Below are positions 1 through 7,136 of a stretch of DNA of 11,818 bases, one piece after another; the first letter of the stretch is position 1, and the number at the start of each line of letters is the position of its first letter. The notes under the pieces are model-generated. The model ran no database searches. It was given only the letters and a program-made list of their open reading frames with translations, and was not told where the DNA came from. The DNA is from CAYUWG01 sp964448285. GTDB taxonomy: Bacteria > Bacteroidota > Ignavibacteria > SZUA-365. The stretch is taken from contig CAYUWG010000092.1 in the NCBI GenBank assembly GCA_964448285.1, positions 1 to 11,818 on the forward strand, written 5' to 3'. A program made the translations under genes and the position numbers.

Positions 1-1715
1 CGGACGGCATCGGCGGCGCGATATGCGCATGGACGGATTATCGATCCGGCACCGCATCGTCCGATCTCTATGCGCGCCGCATCGATGATCTCGGCGTTGC
101 GCAGTGGAAAGTGACCGGAGCGGACTCACTCAACGGCCTTGCAATCTGCACGACGACTGACACGCAGGAATTGGCAACGGCGATGGACGACGGCGCCGGC
201 GGAGCGCTCTTCGTGTGGCAGGATCGACGAGCCACGACGGACTTCGACATCGCCATACAAAGCACATACTCCTCCGGAGCGATGCGCTGGACGACGAACG
301 GCATCCCTCTCTTTCGAGCGGAACGCAACCAGATCAATGTGAAGATGGTGCGAAGCCTTCCGGGTTCTGCGATACTCGTATGGACGGACGGGCGCGTTCT
401 CGACGGCTCGGCGGACATCTATGCCCAACGCATCGGCATCACGCCGATACCGCTCGACAGCGTCTCGTTCGATACGGTTCAGTACAGCGAGCGGATGGAG
501 AAGCGGATCGTCTTGAAGAATGAAGGCAATGAACCGCTGCCCGTCTCAACGATTTCTCTGACGAGCGCACAGTCCACGGACTTTCTATTGCTCAATCACC
601 CGGCGATTCCTTTCACGATGTTTCCGGGTGATTCCGTGTCGATCGAAGTCGCGTTCATGCCTCGCGCAGCCGGGTACCGTTGGACGAATCTTCGCATCGT
701 CTATAACACCGCAGGCTCACAGCATCTCATCCGGTTGAGCGGGACGGGCGTGCAGCCGAACTTCACGAGCTTCCCGACGCGCATCGATTTCGGAACGCGA
801 AAGGTCGGGCAACCGGTCGATACGGTTCTCGGAGGGATACTGAAGAACATCGGCTTCGGCCCATTGACCATCCACACGTTGCGCTTCGACGGATTGTCCG
901 TTTCATCATTCGAGCTTCTCAATCCGCCACTGCTCCCAGTTATCGTTGCACAGGGTGATTCCATCGGATTGACGGTAAGGTTCATGTCGCGCTTCAACGG
1001 TTTTCAAAGCGCCTTCCTCACGATGATAAGCAACGGTTCTTCGAGCACGAGAACACTCTACCTCAACGGGAACGGCGTCTATTCGACGGGCACGATCAGT
1101 CCCGCAACGCTCGTATTCGATAGCAGTGATGGTTTGCCGCAAACGCGATACGTCACGATCAAATCGACCGGAACCGTGCCGCTGCAGGTTCTCTCAGCCG
1201 AGTCGGGCGGAAGCAATCGCCGCGACTTCAACTCACCGGCAAACTTCCCGATCGAAGTGCAGGCGGGCGATTCGGTGCTCGTGCCCGTTCAATTCATCCC
1301 GCTGAACAACGGCGTCCGCGCCGGCTACATCCGCTTCGTCACCGATCAGGCGACGCCCTCGCTCTTCGTACAGGTCATGGGCATCGGGTACGGAATCATC
1401 AGTGCTGTTGAACCGGCAAGCGAGTCGCTGCCCGTTTCGATCGGAACAGTCTTTCCACAACCGATTCGGGCGAGCGATGTGAGCGCGAACTTCGTCGTTC
1501 AATCATCAGAACGCGCTCTCATTCGAACGACGGTCTTCAACCTGCTCGGGAAAGAAATTTTCACTAACGATCCAATGGAATGTCAGCGCGGCCTTTCGGT
1601 TTTGTCCATACCGGTTGCGATTCTTACGAGAGGAACATACTTCGTCCGAATGACGATCACTGCCGGCAACGAAAGACTGTACTCTGTTTTGAGAAAGATC
1701 GTGTTGCTCGACTGA
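1..1715 (+). CDS. Large secreted protein with choice-of-anchor-D (ASH-like) domains and T9SS C-terminal sorting domain, 5' truncated
   Basis: The frame is open from base 3 to the TGA at 1713-1715, so 570 residues are visible and the true start lies outside the window. The GTG at 111 is internal: the protein upstream of it continues the same repeat pattern. Residues 1-145 contain AWTD, FVWQD and LVWTDGR segments followed by DLYARRID or DIYAQRIG, a pattern common in large Bacteroidota surface proteins. Three beta-sandwich repeats of about 105 residues follow (about 150-249, 252-360, 362-464). Each carries a GDS(V/I) turn and ends in a segment like LSGTGV, LNGNGV or VMGIGY, as in choice-of-anchor-D/ASH domains. 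Residues 476-570 are a T9SS type A sorting domain, with VFPQPI near its start, VFNLLGKEI in the middle, GTYFVRM, and YSVLRKIVLLD at the end. The product is probably exported by the Sec system, crosses the outer membrane through T9SS and is surface-attached or released. Its specific function is unknown. It converges on feoB with only 12 nt between the stop codons. Confidence 0.88.
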   Translation, partial: DGIGGAICAWTDYRSGTASSDLYARRIDDLGVAQWKVTGADSLNGLAICTTTDTQELATAMDDGAGGALFVWQDRRATTDFDIAIQSTYSSGAMRWTTNGIPLFRAERNQINVKMVRSLPGSAILVWTDGRVLDGSADIYAQRIGITPIPLDSVSFDTVQYSERMEKRIVLKNEGNEPLPVSTISLTSAQSTDFLLLNHPAIPFTMFPGDSVSIEVAFMPRAAGYRWTNLRIVYNTAGSQHLIRLSGTGVQPNFTSFPTRIDFGTRKVGQPVDTVLGGILKNIGFGPLTIHTLRFDGLSVSSFELLNPPLLPVIVAQGDSIGLTVRFMSRFNGFQSAFLTMISNGSSSTRTLYLNGNGVYSTGTISPATLVFDSSDGLPQTRYVTIKSTGTVPLQVLSAESGGSNRRDFNSPANFPIEVQAGDSVLVPVQFIPLNNGVRAGYIRFVTDQATPSLFVQVMGIGYGIISAVEPASESLPVSIGTVFPQPIRASDVSANFVVQSSERALIRTTVFNLLGKEIFTNDPMECQRGLSVLSIPVAILTRGTYFVRMTITAGNERLYSVLRKIVLLD

Positions 1716-1727
1716 ACCGAAGCTAAG

Positions 1728-3755
1728 CTATACAAGCGCTTGTGCGACGATTCCGCCGACGAGGAATGCAAGCACCATACTCCCAATCCAGATCGTCAAT
1801 CCCTGTCGCATACCGCGTTCTTTCAACATCACCATCAAAGAGGCGATGCACGGAACGAACAACGTGATCGTCACGAGTGCAGCGACGGTTTGCATGGAAG
1901 TCAGGTCGAGGGAGTAAAGACCCGCGGCTCCGAAGTCGCGACGCACGAGTCCCATGACGAACGCGGTCCCGGCTTCTTTCGGAAGCTTGAGCCAGGACAC
2001 GACGAGCGGTTGAATCGTGGTTTGAATTCGTTCGAGCAAACCGGTTACCTGCAGAATGCTGACCGCAAGCGATCCGATGAGAAACCACGGACTCGCCTCC
2101 TTCATGAAGAAATATGTCTTGATCCAAGTCTTGCGAAAGACGTTGAACATCTGTGGCAACCGCATCGGCGGCAGGTCGAGGAGCAGCGGTGATGTTTCAC
2201 CGGGGAGCGCGCGATTGAGCGTCGTGCCGACGATCACAAGGAATGAGAAGATCACTCCCATGTAAATGATCGTTGCCTGAAGTCCGGCGGTCGCAAGCAA
2301 TGCGGCGATCACACCCAACTGCGCAGAGCAGGGAATCGCAAGTTGAAGAATCGTCGTAGCAATCGTTTTCTCGCGTTGAGTTCCAAGCAACCGCGTCGTG
2401 ATGGTCGCCATCGTGACACATCCGAATCCGAGAATCAGTGGAATGATCGCGCGCCCGTTCAGTCCGATGACTCGAAGCGCACGATCGACAAGCGTTGCAA
2501 GGCGCGGGAGGTATCCGCTATCCTCCATGATGGAGAGTGCGAAATAAAAACCCAAGACGAGCGGAAGCAGCAGAAAAACGAGATAGGTGAAGGTCATCGT
2601 GACGACGCCGAACTCTCCGAAGAGTACGGTGAGGACAGGATTGTGATACGTGAAATGGTACTCGCGTGCATGGTCCGTCGCAAAGCGCCTGAACTCTTTG
2701 AGCAGTTCCGGATTCGCGCTTGTCCCGTCGGGAAATTCGAATACCCTGCCGTCGATCACTTCATCGGCTTCATTCAGTGCGTCAACGGCGATGCTTGTCG
2801 AGGCGTGTTCCGCAACGAGCGACTTGATTTTGAATTCGACGATCTGTTTGCCGATGTCGTTCTCCGTAAAGTTCACGAGGTCCTGCGCGACGAACACACC
2901 GATGAAGAGGTAGAGTGCATAGAGGATTCCGATGAGAATCAGAACGCCCGACCATGCGCCAACTGCCCAACGCCCGAAGACCGCGGAGAATTGCTGTCCG
3001 GGATGGACGTCGGAGACGACGCGTTGAATGATGCGATTCACGCGATTGCGCCTGTCGATGTAAATGCTTTCCCGTTGCTCCTGATCGCCCGCAACGACGC
3101 CATGCCGCTCGGCGATGATCCGGTCGCCTTCGAAAACGAGTAACGCCTCGGCTTGCGAACCGACGTGCGTCAGCATGAGATGGAGTTTCGAATGCAATTC
3201 TTTGTTCTGCACTCCTTCGCGCGCACGAACGATAAGCTCGTGGATTGCCTCCATTCCCTGGTTCTTCGTTGCGACCGTCGCGATGATGGGAACTCCGAGT
3301 TCCGTTTCCAATCCTTTCAAATCGATTTCGATGCTGCGCTTTCTCGCTTCGTCCATCATATTGACGATCACGCCGACGCGCTTTCCCATGTCGATGAGTT
3401 GCTGTGTTAAAAAGAGGTCCCGCTCGAGATGCACCGCATCGACGACGTTGAGTATGACGTCGCCATTGAGAATGATGTCACGCGCGACGCGTTCTTCGTC
3501 ATTGAACGAGGAAACGCCGTAGATGCCCGGTGTGTCGCACAACTCGTAATGGAGATATGGCGCAACGGATACCTCGATGGTCGTTCCGGGAAAATTCGAA
3601 ACATCGACATAGAGGCCGCTGAGGTAGTTGAAGACGACCGATTTCCCGACGTTCGGATTTCCAACGAGAACGACCTTCGGTTTGGTCGGATCGCCGGGTA
3701 GGTGATGAATGTCGAGGTGTTTGTGTGCGCGGTGTTGAATGAGAGGGTTCGACAT
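1728..3755 (-). CDS. feoB: FeoB ferrous iron transporter (GTPase-permease)
   Basis: FeoB moves Fe2+ across the inner membrane, with an N-terminal cytosolic G domain. In the 675-residue protein the G motifs are G1 GNPNVGKS (32-39), G2 NFPGTT (54-59), G3 DTPG (74-77), G4 NMMD (132-135) and a G5-like loop near 160-164. Membrane segments follow at roughly 268-290, 384-405, 478-511, 555-572 and 626-672. The two gate regions carry MEDSGYLPR (410-418), GFGC with Cys446, IPCSAQ with Cys476 and FVPC with Cys636. The length is slightly shorter than E. coli FeoB. The start is taken at the ATG at 3755 because it comes just before the G domain (KPKVVLVGNPNVGKS). The open frame reaches further upstream, but there it lies over feoA and its composition is not FeoB-like. 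No Shine-Dalgarno is visible at this ATG and the gap after feoA is 19 nt, so translation may be coupled to feoA. The permease core reads GFGCVTMAT, not the more familiar GFGCNVPA. Confidence 0.95.
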   Translation of the reverse strand: MSNPLIQHRAHKHLDIHHLPGDPTKPKVVLVGNPNVGKSVVFNYLSGLYVDVSNFPGTTIEVSVAPYLHYELCDTPGIYGVSSFNDEERVARDIILNGDVILNVVDAVHLERDLFLTQQLIDMGKRVGVIVNMMDEARKRSIEIDLKGLETELGVPIIATVATKNQGMEAIHELIVRAREGVQNKELHSKLHLMLTHVGSQAEALLVFEGDRIIAERHGVVAGDQEQRESIYIDRRNRVNRIIQRVVSDVHPGQQFSAVFGRWAVGAWSGVLILIGILYALYLFIGVFVAQDLVNFTENDIGKQIVEFKIKSLVAEHASTSIAVDALNEADEVIDGRVFEFPDGTSANPELLKEFRRFATDHAREYHFTYHNPVLTVLFGEFGVVTMTFTYLVFLLLPLVLGFYFALSIMEDSGYLPRLATLVDRALRVIGLNGRAIIPLILGFGCVTMATITTRLLGTQREKTIATTILQLAIPCSAQLGVIAALLATAGLQATIIYMGVIFSFLVIVGTTLNRALPGETSPLLLDLPPMRLPQMFNVFRKTWIKTYFFMKEASPWFLIGSLAVSILQVTGLLERIQTTIQPLVVSWLKLPKEAGTAFVMGLVRRDFGAAGLYSLDLTSMQTVAALVTITLFVPCIASLMVMLKERGMRQGLTIWIGSMVLAFLVGGIVAQALV

Positions 3756-3774
3756 GGAGGGACTGAGAGAACGG

Positions 3775-4008
3775 TTATTCGACGGAGACGTGAATCTGCT
3801 CTGATAGCTCCCGGCTGATGGCCATTTCCTGGCGGGCATGACGAAGCACCATCGTGCCGCCGGGGAGCCTTTCGCTGCAATGCACCGTCGCTCCTTCAAT
3901 GAGGCCGATGCGAATGAATTGCGCTCGCGCATCGCCGTCCGGAAGCCGTCCGATACGAACGCGCGTGCCGCGTGTGATCGTGCTGAGTAAAACGTGGTCG
4001 TTAGTCAT
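3775..4008 (-). CDS. feoA: FeoA, SH3-like accessory protein of ferrous iron transport
   Basis: This 77-residue protein has the FeoA fold signature: an early turn (ITRGTRVRIGRL), then IRIGLIEGATVHC, LPGGTMVLRHARQEMAISRELSEQIHV. The central LGL-x-x-G and PGG elements are typical of the SH3-like domain that binds cytosolic FeoB and supports its activity. Two in-frame ATGs lie 6 nt apart (4014 and 4008). I prefer 4008 because AGGA lies 6 nt upstream of it, whereas it abuts the ATG at 4014. With this start the gene overlaps the end of fur by 8 nt and is followed 19 nt later by feoB, so it is the middle gene of fur-feoA-feoB. It has no separate promoter that I can see. Confidence 0.92.
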   Translation of the reverse strand: MTNDHVLLSTITRGTRVRIGRLPDGDARAQFIRIGLIEGATVHCSERLPGGTMVLRHARQEMAISRELSEQIHVSVE

Positions 4009-4447
4009 CGTCATTCCTGTTGCAGTTGGGACAGAGTCCGTAGATGTGGAGCACCGCATCGTGCATCGCGAAGCCGGCGTTCGTCGCCGCATTTCCCGCA
4101 AGCGATTCAACGCGCTTGTCGGAAAACTCCTCGATGCGACCACACGATCGGCAGATCATATGGTGGTGCGGTTCAAACCCATAGATGAGTTCATAGCGGG
4201 CCAGACGTTCGCCAAAGCGGTATCGCGCGAGGATGCCGCACTCGGTCAGTCTGTCGAGCGTGTTGTAAACCGTTGCTCGGGAAACCTTGCTTCCCTGCGA
4301 TTTCAGTTGGAGATACAACTCGTCGGCATCGAAATGCTCGTCGTTCTTCATCGCAGCGTCGAGAATCTCACAGCGCTCCGGAGTGACCCGAAGATTCCTT
4401 CGTCTAAGGTACTCTGTGAAAAATTCGTTTATGTTGCTGGTGGCCAT
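4001..4447 (-). CDS. fur: Fur-family ferric uptake regulator
   Basis: This 148-residue metal-dependent repressor has an N-terminal winged helix, with recognition segment SKVSRATVYNTLDRLTECGI at about 53-72. The C-terminal dimerisation domain contains HHHMICRSCGRIEEF (94-108). Two CxxC pairs (Cys99/Cys102 and Cys139/Cys142) form the expected structural zinc site. Likely regulatory metal ligands include His38, Glu86, the His94-96 cluster and Glu107. At the position corresponding to PerR Asp104 this protein has Glu107, which is the Fur-like state. Together with co-transcription with feoAB this points to iron sensing, not peroxide sensing. The start is the ATG at 4447, which gives the usual family length. 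It lies 3 nt from an inverted repeat (4450-4472) likely to be its own operator, so iron would repress fur, feoA and feoB together. Zur- or PerR-like specificity cannot be fully excluded from sequence. Confidence 0.93.
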   Translation of the reverse strand: MATSNINEFFTEYLRRRNLRVTPERCEILDAAMKNDEHFDADELYLQLKSQGSKVSRATVYNTLDRLTECGILARYRFGERLARYELIYGFEPHHHMICRSCGRIEEFSDKRVESLAGNAATNAGFAMHDAVLHIYGLCPNCNRNDDD

Positions 4448-4449
4448 CG

Positions 4450-4472
4450 CTATTTAGATCGATTCTAAATAG
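4450..4472. promoter_or_regulatory. Candidate Fur/PerR-type operator, 9+9 inverted repeat
   Basis: Perfect 9-nt arms CTATTTAGA and TCTAAATAG are separated by 5 nt (TCGAT), centred on 4461. Read as a 7-1-7 site it is TTAGATC-G-ATTCTAA, and one half (ATTCTAA) differs by one base from the Per-box half ATTATAA. It ends 3 nt upstream of the fur ATG. On the minus strand it contains TAGAAT (4467 to 4462), one mismatch from a -10 consensus, so a bound repressor would cover both a possible promoter and the translation start. The inverted repeat is directly seen; the repressor identity is inferred from position and family. Confidence 0.7.
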
Positions 4473-4519
4473 AACTTACGCGATTCCGTCTAACCGAACA
4501 AAGAATAAATGTCATGTTT

Positions 4520-4549
4520 TTGTCTGATTTCGATTTCCGAAGTTATTTT
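4520..4549 (+). promoter_or_regulatory. Weak candidate promoter for the dus-M48 transcript
   Basis: TTGTCT (4520-4525) and TATTTT (4544-4549) are separated by 18 nt, each matching 4 of 6 consensus positions. Transcription would begin within a few bases of the dus ATG at 4558, which has no clear Shine-Dalgarno, so the mRNA would be nearly leaderless. The match is weak and promoter consensus in this lineage is uncertain. Confidence 0.25.
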
Positions 4550-4557
4550 GAGACGAC

Positions 4558-5634
4558 ATGAAGCACGCAGATATCCTTCAATCCATTTTTAACAACAAGG
4601 CGTTTCTCGCGCCGATGCTCTCCACGACGGACATTCCCTTCAGAACAATCTGCCGTGAGTACGGCGCCGGTATGATGTCCACCGAGATGGTGAGCGCCAA
4701 GGGCATTACCGATGGACGAAAAGATTCCTACCGCAATGCGGCCTTCGAGCCATCCGAGCGGCCGATCGCGATTCAGGTCGTGGCGGGGAATCCCGATACC
4801 ATCCGGATCGCGATTCAGGAGCTCCTTCCCTATCAACCGACGGTATTCGACATCAATTGCGGCTGCCCGAATGAACGTATTTGCGAGGCAGGCGCCGGCG
4901 CAGCGCTTCTCGATGACCTGAAGAGGATGGCGCGTATCATCGAGGCTGCGGTACGGGTTTCGCCGGTTCCCGTCTCGGTGAAAGTTCGCGCACGCGGAAC
5001 CGGCCAAAGCATTCAACCCGGTGAGATCGCGAAAGTCATCGAAGGCTCGGGCGCCGCATATCTCACGATGCATGGACGCGGACGCCGGTCAATGTATCAA
5101 CAGAAGGCCGACATGAATTCCATACGCGAGGCAAAACATGCTGTGTCGATTCCGGTTGTCGGCAACGGTGATATTTTCTGTGCGAAGGATGCGTTCGAGC
5201 TTCAGCGACAAACGGGTTGTGATGCAGTCATGGTCGGACGCGGCGCGTTAGGGTCTCCCTGGATTTTTCGTGACATCGAGAAAGGTCTTTCTTCGGATAT
5301 CTTCGAGAGCGCCCCGAATGATGATGCCCTTGCCAAGCTGATTCGTCGCCATGGCGAGATGCTGCTCAGAGAGTTCGGTCCTTTCGTCGCACTGCCCCGT
5401 TTCAGAAAACACGTCATGTGGTATCTTCGACAATACCGAAACATGAACGCCGTTCGCGAGCGCCTCTTTCATGAAGAAGATTTCCATGCGATATTTCAAG
5501 TGGTCGAAGCGTTTCTTTCAGGCAACCCTGAACGAAACGAGACCGGCTCGGAAGAATTCACGCTTGTGGAGCAACTGTTCCGAAAACGCGTTCTGTATTG
5601 GATGATCCCCAACAACGAATACTACCTCACATGA
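4558..5634 (+). CDS. tRNA-dihydrouridine synthase (Dus family, DusB/NifR3-like)
   Basis: A flavoenzyme that reduces specific uridines in tRNA to dihydrouridine using FMN and NADPH. The 358-residue protein has the TIM-barrel Dus pattern: FLAPMLSTTDIPFR (16-29, FMN-binding start), GAGMMSTEMVSAKGI (36-50), IQVVAGNP, and DINCGCPN (98-105) with the catalytic Cys103 in GCP. KVRARG follows (Lys142), then TMHGRGRRSMYQQKAD (170-184) with the conserved His172, IPVVGNGDI, and VMVGRGALGSPWIF for phosphate binding. A helical C-terminal RNA-binding domain follows (about 260-340). The residue two before the catalytic Cys is also Cys, where DusB usually has Met or Leu. Which tRNA position is modified cannot be said. 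The start is the ATG at 4558, with only a weak GAG upstream. The gene is divergent from fur, and the M48 gene starts 11 nt after its stop, so the two are probably co-transcribed. Confidence 0.92.
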   Translation: MKHADILQSIFNNKAFLAPMLSTTDIPFRTICREYGAGMMSTEMVSAKGITDGRKDSYRNAAFEPSERPIAIQVVAGNPDTIRIAIQELLPYQPTVFDINCGCPNERICEAGAGAALLDDLKRMARIIEAAVRVSPVPVSVKVRARGTGQSIQPGEIAKVIEGSGAAYLTMHGRGRRSMYQQKADMNSIREAKHAVSIPVVGNGDIFCAKDAFELQRQTGCDAVMVGRGALGSPWIFRDIEKGLSSDIFESAPNDDALAKLIRRHGEMLLREFGPFVALPRFRKHVMWYLRQYRNMNAVRERLFHEEDFHAIFQVVEAFLSGNPERNETGSEEFTLVEQLFRKRVLYWMIPNNEYYLT

Positions 5635-5645
5635 AAGGAGTCGTT

Positions 5646-6473
5646 ATGAAAACAGATTTCATGAAGCTCGTCCACAATCGGATAACCCTCGCAGTACTGA
5701 TCGGATATGTCGTCGTGATCGCGTCCTGCGGCATCAACATTTTCTCCGATAAGGATGACGTGAACCTCGGCGAACAATTGGATAAGGAGATTCGCACCAA
5801 TCCCCGCGAATATCCCATCCTGCAAGGGTATCCCGAAGTGAAAGCCTATGTCGTTGGAATCACGAGTAAAATTCTCTCCTCGCCTGAAGTGAAAAAGCGC
5901 GGCATCTATCCCTACAAAGTGGAAATCATCGCGGACGACAAAACGATCAACGCGTTCTGCACTCCGGGTGGATTCATCTACGTCTATACCGGCCTGATCA
6001 AGTTTCTCGACAATGAGGCAGCACTCGCAGGCGTCATGGGACACGAGATTGCCCATGCCGAACGCCGGCACGCGACAAAACGCATGACGACACATTACGG
6101 CTTGCAGTTCATGGTCGGCGTTGCCTTAGGCCAGAATCCGACAGCGATCGAGCAGATCGCCGCTAATCTGTTTACGAATCTCGGCCTGTTGAAAAACAGC
6201 CGCGACGACGAGATGGAGTCCGACAACTACAGCATGATGTATCTCCGCTCGACCGAGTATTACCCCGGCGCGATCAAGTATTTCTTCGACAAGATCAATG
6301 CGCAAGGGAAAGGAAGTGCGGGGTCGCTGGAGAAGCTGTTTCTCACGCATCCGCCATCGGAAGAGCGCGCGCAGAATGTCAACAAGCGCATGGCCGAGTG
6401 GAACGTCCCTGCTCCATCAGAGGGCAGCATCTTCGCGTTCCGCTATAACGACATCAAGCGAAAGCTTCCGTAG
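5646..6473 (+). CDS. M48-family zinc metalloprotease, putative lipoprotein
   Basis: A 275-residue peptidase of the type resembling BepA/LoiP, likely acting in envelope protein quality control. The N-terminus has a hydrophobic stretch (residues 13-27) ending in the lipobox IASC, with Cys28 the likely lipidated residue, so it should be anchored to a membrane facing the periplasm. The zinc motif HEIAH is at 133-137 (His133, Glu134, His137), and the third ligand is probably Glu189 in SRDDE. The LTHPPSEERAQNV segment (233-245) is a conserved M48 feature. It lacks the TPR domain found in BepA. The ATG at 5646 is chosen because GGAG lies 5 nt upstream and a signal peptide follows directly; the frame extends 16 codons upstream into dus but without support. 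It follows dus by 11 nt. Confidence 0.92.
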   Translation: MKTDFMKLVHNRITLAVLIGYVVVIASCGINIFSDKDDVNLGEQLDKEIRTNPREYPILQGYPEVKAYVVGITSKILSSPEVKKRGIYPYKVEIIADDKTINAFCTPGGFIYVYTGLIKFLDNEAALAGVMGHEIAHAERRHATKRMTTHYGLQFMVGVALGQNPTAIEQIAANLFTNLGLLKNSRDDEMESDNYSMMYLRSTEYYPGAIKYFFDKINAQGKGSAGSLEKLFLTHPPSEERAQNVNKRMAEWNVPAPSEGSIFAFRYNDIKRKLP

Positions 6474-6526
6474 TCAAAGTCACAACCGATGAAGCAAATC
6501 ACAACGGTTCACTCAGTGAGGTCCTT

Positions 6527-6685
6527 ATGAGAGACATCGTCTTTATCGTCGTATTGATAGCCTGCGTTTTCATTGCAGTGAAGCTGTTGTTCTGGGCATT
6601 GAAGACGGCGTTACTTCTCGGGCTTGCCGCGACCGTCATCTACGTTGTCTATCGTGCTCTGGCGACGAAGCGAATCCGCTCCTGA
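6527..6685 (+). CDS. Small two-helix membrane protein of unknown function (52 aa)
   Basis: A short open frame starts at the ATG at 6527 and ends with TGA at 6683-6685. GAGG lies 5 nt upstream (6518-6521). The product begins MRDIVFIVVLIACVFIAV and is almost wholly hydrophobic, with two predicted helices at about 4-22 and 27-44 and a basic tail (ATKRIRS). Under the positive-inside rule the basic tail is probably cytosolic. It lies 53 nt after the M48 lipoprotein gene on the same strand, so it may be co-transcribed with it and converges on ruvX with 22 nt between stops. I do not recognise a family. The good ribosome site and a clean hydrophobic-then-basic composition argue for a real gene. Confidence 0.65.
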   Translation: MRDIVFIVVLIACVFIAVKLLFWALKTALLLGLAATVIYVVYRALATKRIRS

Positions 6686-6707
6686 TCGATCGAAAGTTCT
6701 CCAGCCG

Positions 6708-7136
6708 CTATAGCGTTCTGCGAAAATCGAGATACCCTTGCAGCAGATGTACCGCTGCGATCTCATCAACTTTCGCTTTCTCTTTTCGCTTCTTTCGACC
6801 CACGCCGAGCGCGCGAATCGTCTGTTCAGCAAGCACCGACGTGAATCGCTCATCCACTGGTTCGATGGGTATCGTGATCGCCTCGCCGAGTTTTTCAATG
6901 AAGGCTTGCACAGCCTGGGCGGATTTTCCCGACTCTCCTTTTAACGTCAGCGGCATTCCCACGATGATCCTGATGATGCTATGCCGAGCGACGAGTTCTT
7001 CGATCTGCGAAATCAGTAGCGGGGAATTCTCCCACGTACCCAACCCGGATGCGATGATTCCTAAAGGATCGGAGATCGCGAGGCCGATTCGCCGCTCACC
7101 GTAATCGATGGCGAGAATGCGTCGTTCATCGAGCAA
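6708..7136 (-). CDS. ruvX: RuvX/YqgF, putative Holliday junction resolvase or pre-16S rRNA nuclease
   Basis: This 142-residue RNase H-fold protein belongs to the nearly universal YqgF family, described both as a Holliday-junction resolvase homologue and as the nuclease for 16S rRNA 5' maturation. Motifs: ILAIDYGERRIGLAISDP (7-24) with acidic Asp11, IVGMPLTLKGESGKSAQAV (58-76), PVDERFTS (93-100), and VDEIAAVHLLQGYLD (123-137) with Asp124. The start is a TTG at 7136, since no in-frame ATG gives the full N-terminal strand and the frame is closed by a TGA seven codons upstream. GGAAGA lies 5 nt upstream of the TTG. It overlaps the end of the HU-like gene by 11 nt, so it is the last gene of the rel operon with translational coupling likely. 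Confidence 0.92.
   Translation of the reverse strand: MLDERRILAIDYGERRIGLAISDPLGIIASGLGTWENSPLLISQIEELVARHSIIRIIVGMPLTLKGESGKSAQAVQAFIEKLGEAITIPIEPVDERFTSVLAEQTIRALGVGRKKRKEKAKVDEIAAVHLLQGYLDFRRTL

Noticed and set aside
111..113. GTG at 111 as the start of the T9SS-type protein
   Set aside because: The same frame is open upstream to the window edge and encodes continuous repeat sequence, so the gene is truncated at the left edge.
2343..3143. A 266-codon open frame on the plus strand opposite feoB
   Set aside because: Antisense to the conserved FeoB permease; the translation is charged and low in pattern, with no supported start site.
3756..3932. N-terminal extension of feoB to an ATG at 3932
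   Set aside because: It would overlap most of feoA and adds residues that are the other-frame reading of feoA; the ATG at 3755 gives a normal FeoB N-terminus.
6706..6715. Palindrome CGCTATAGCG at the ruvX stop codon
   Set aside because: Short, without a T-run in either direction, and mostly inside coding sequence; not convincing as a terminator or operator.
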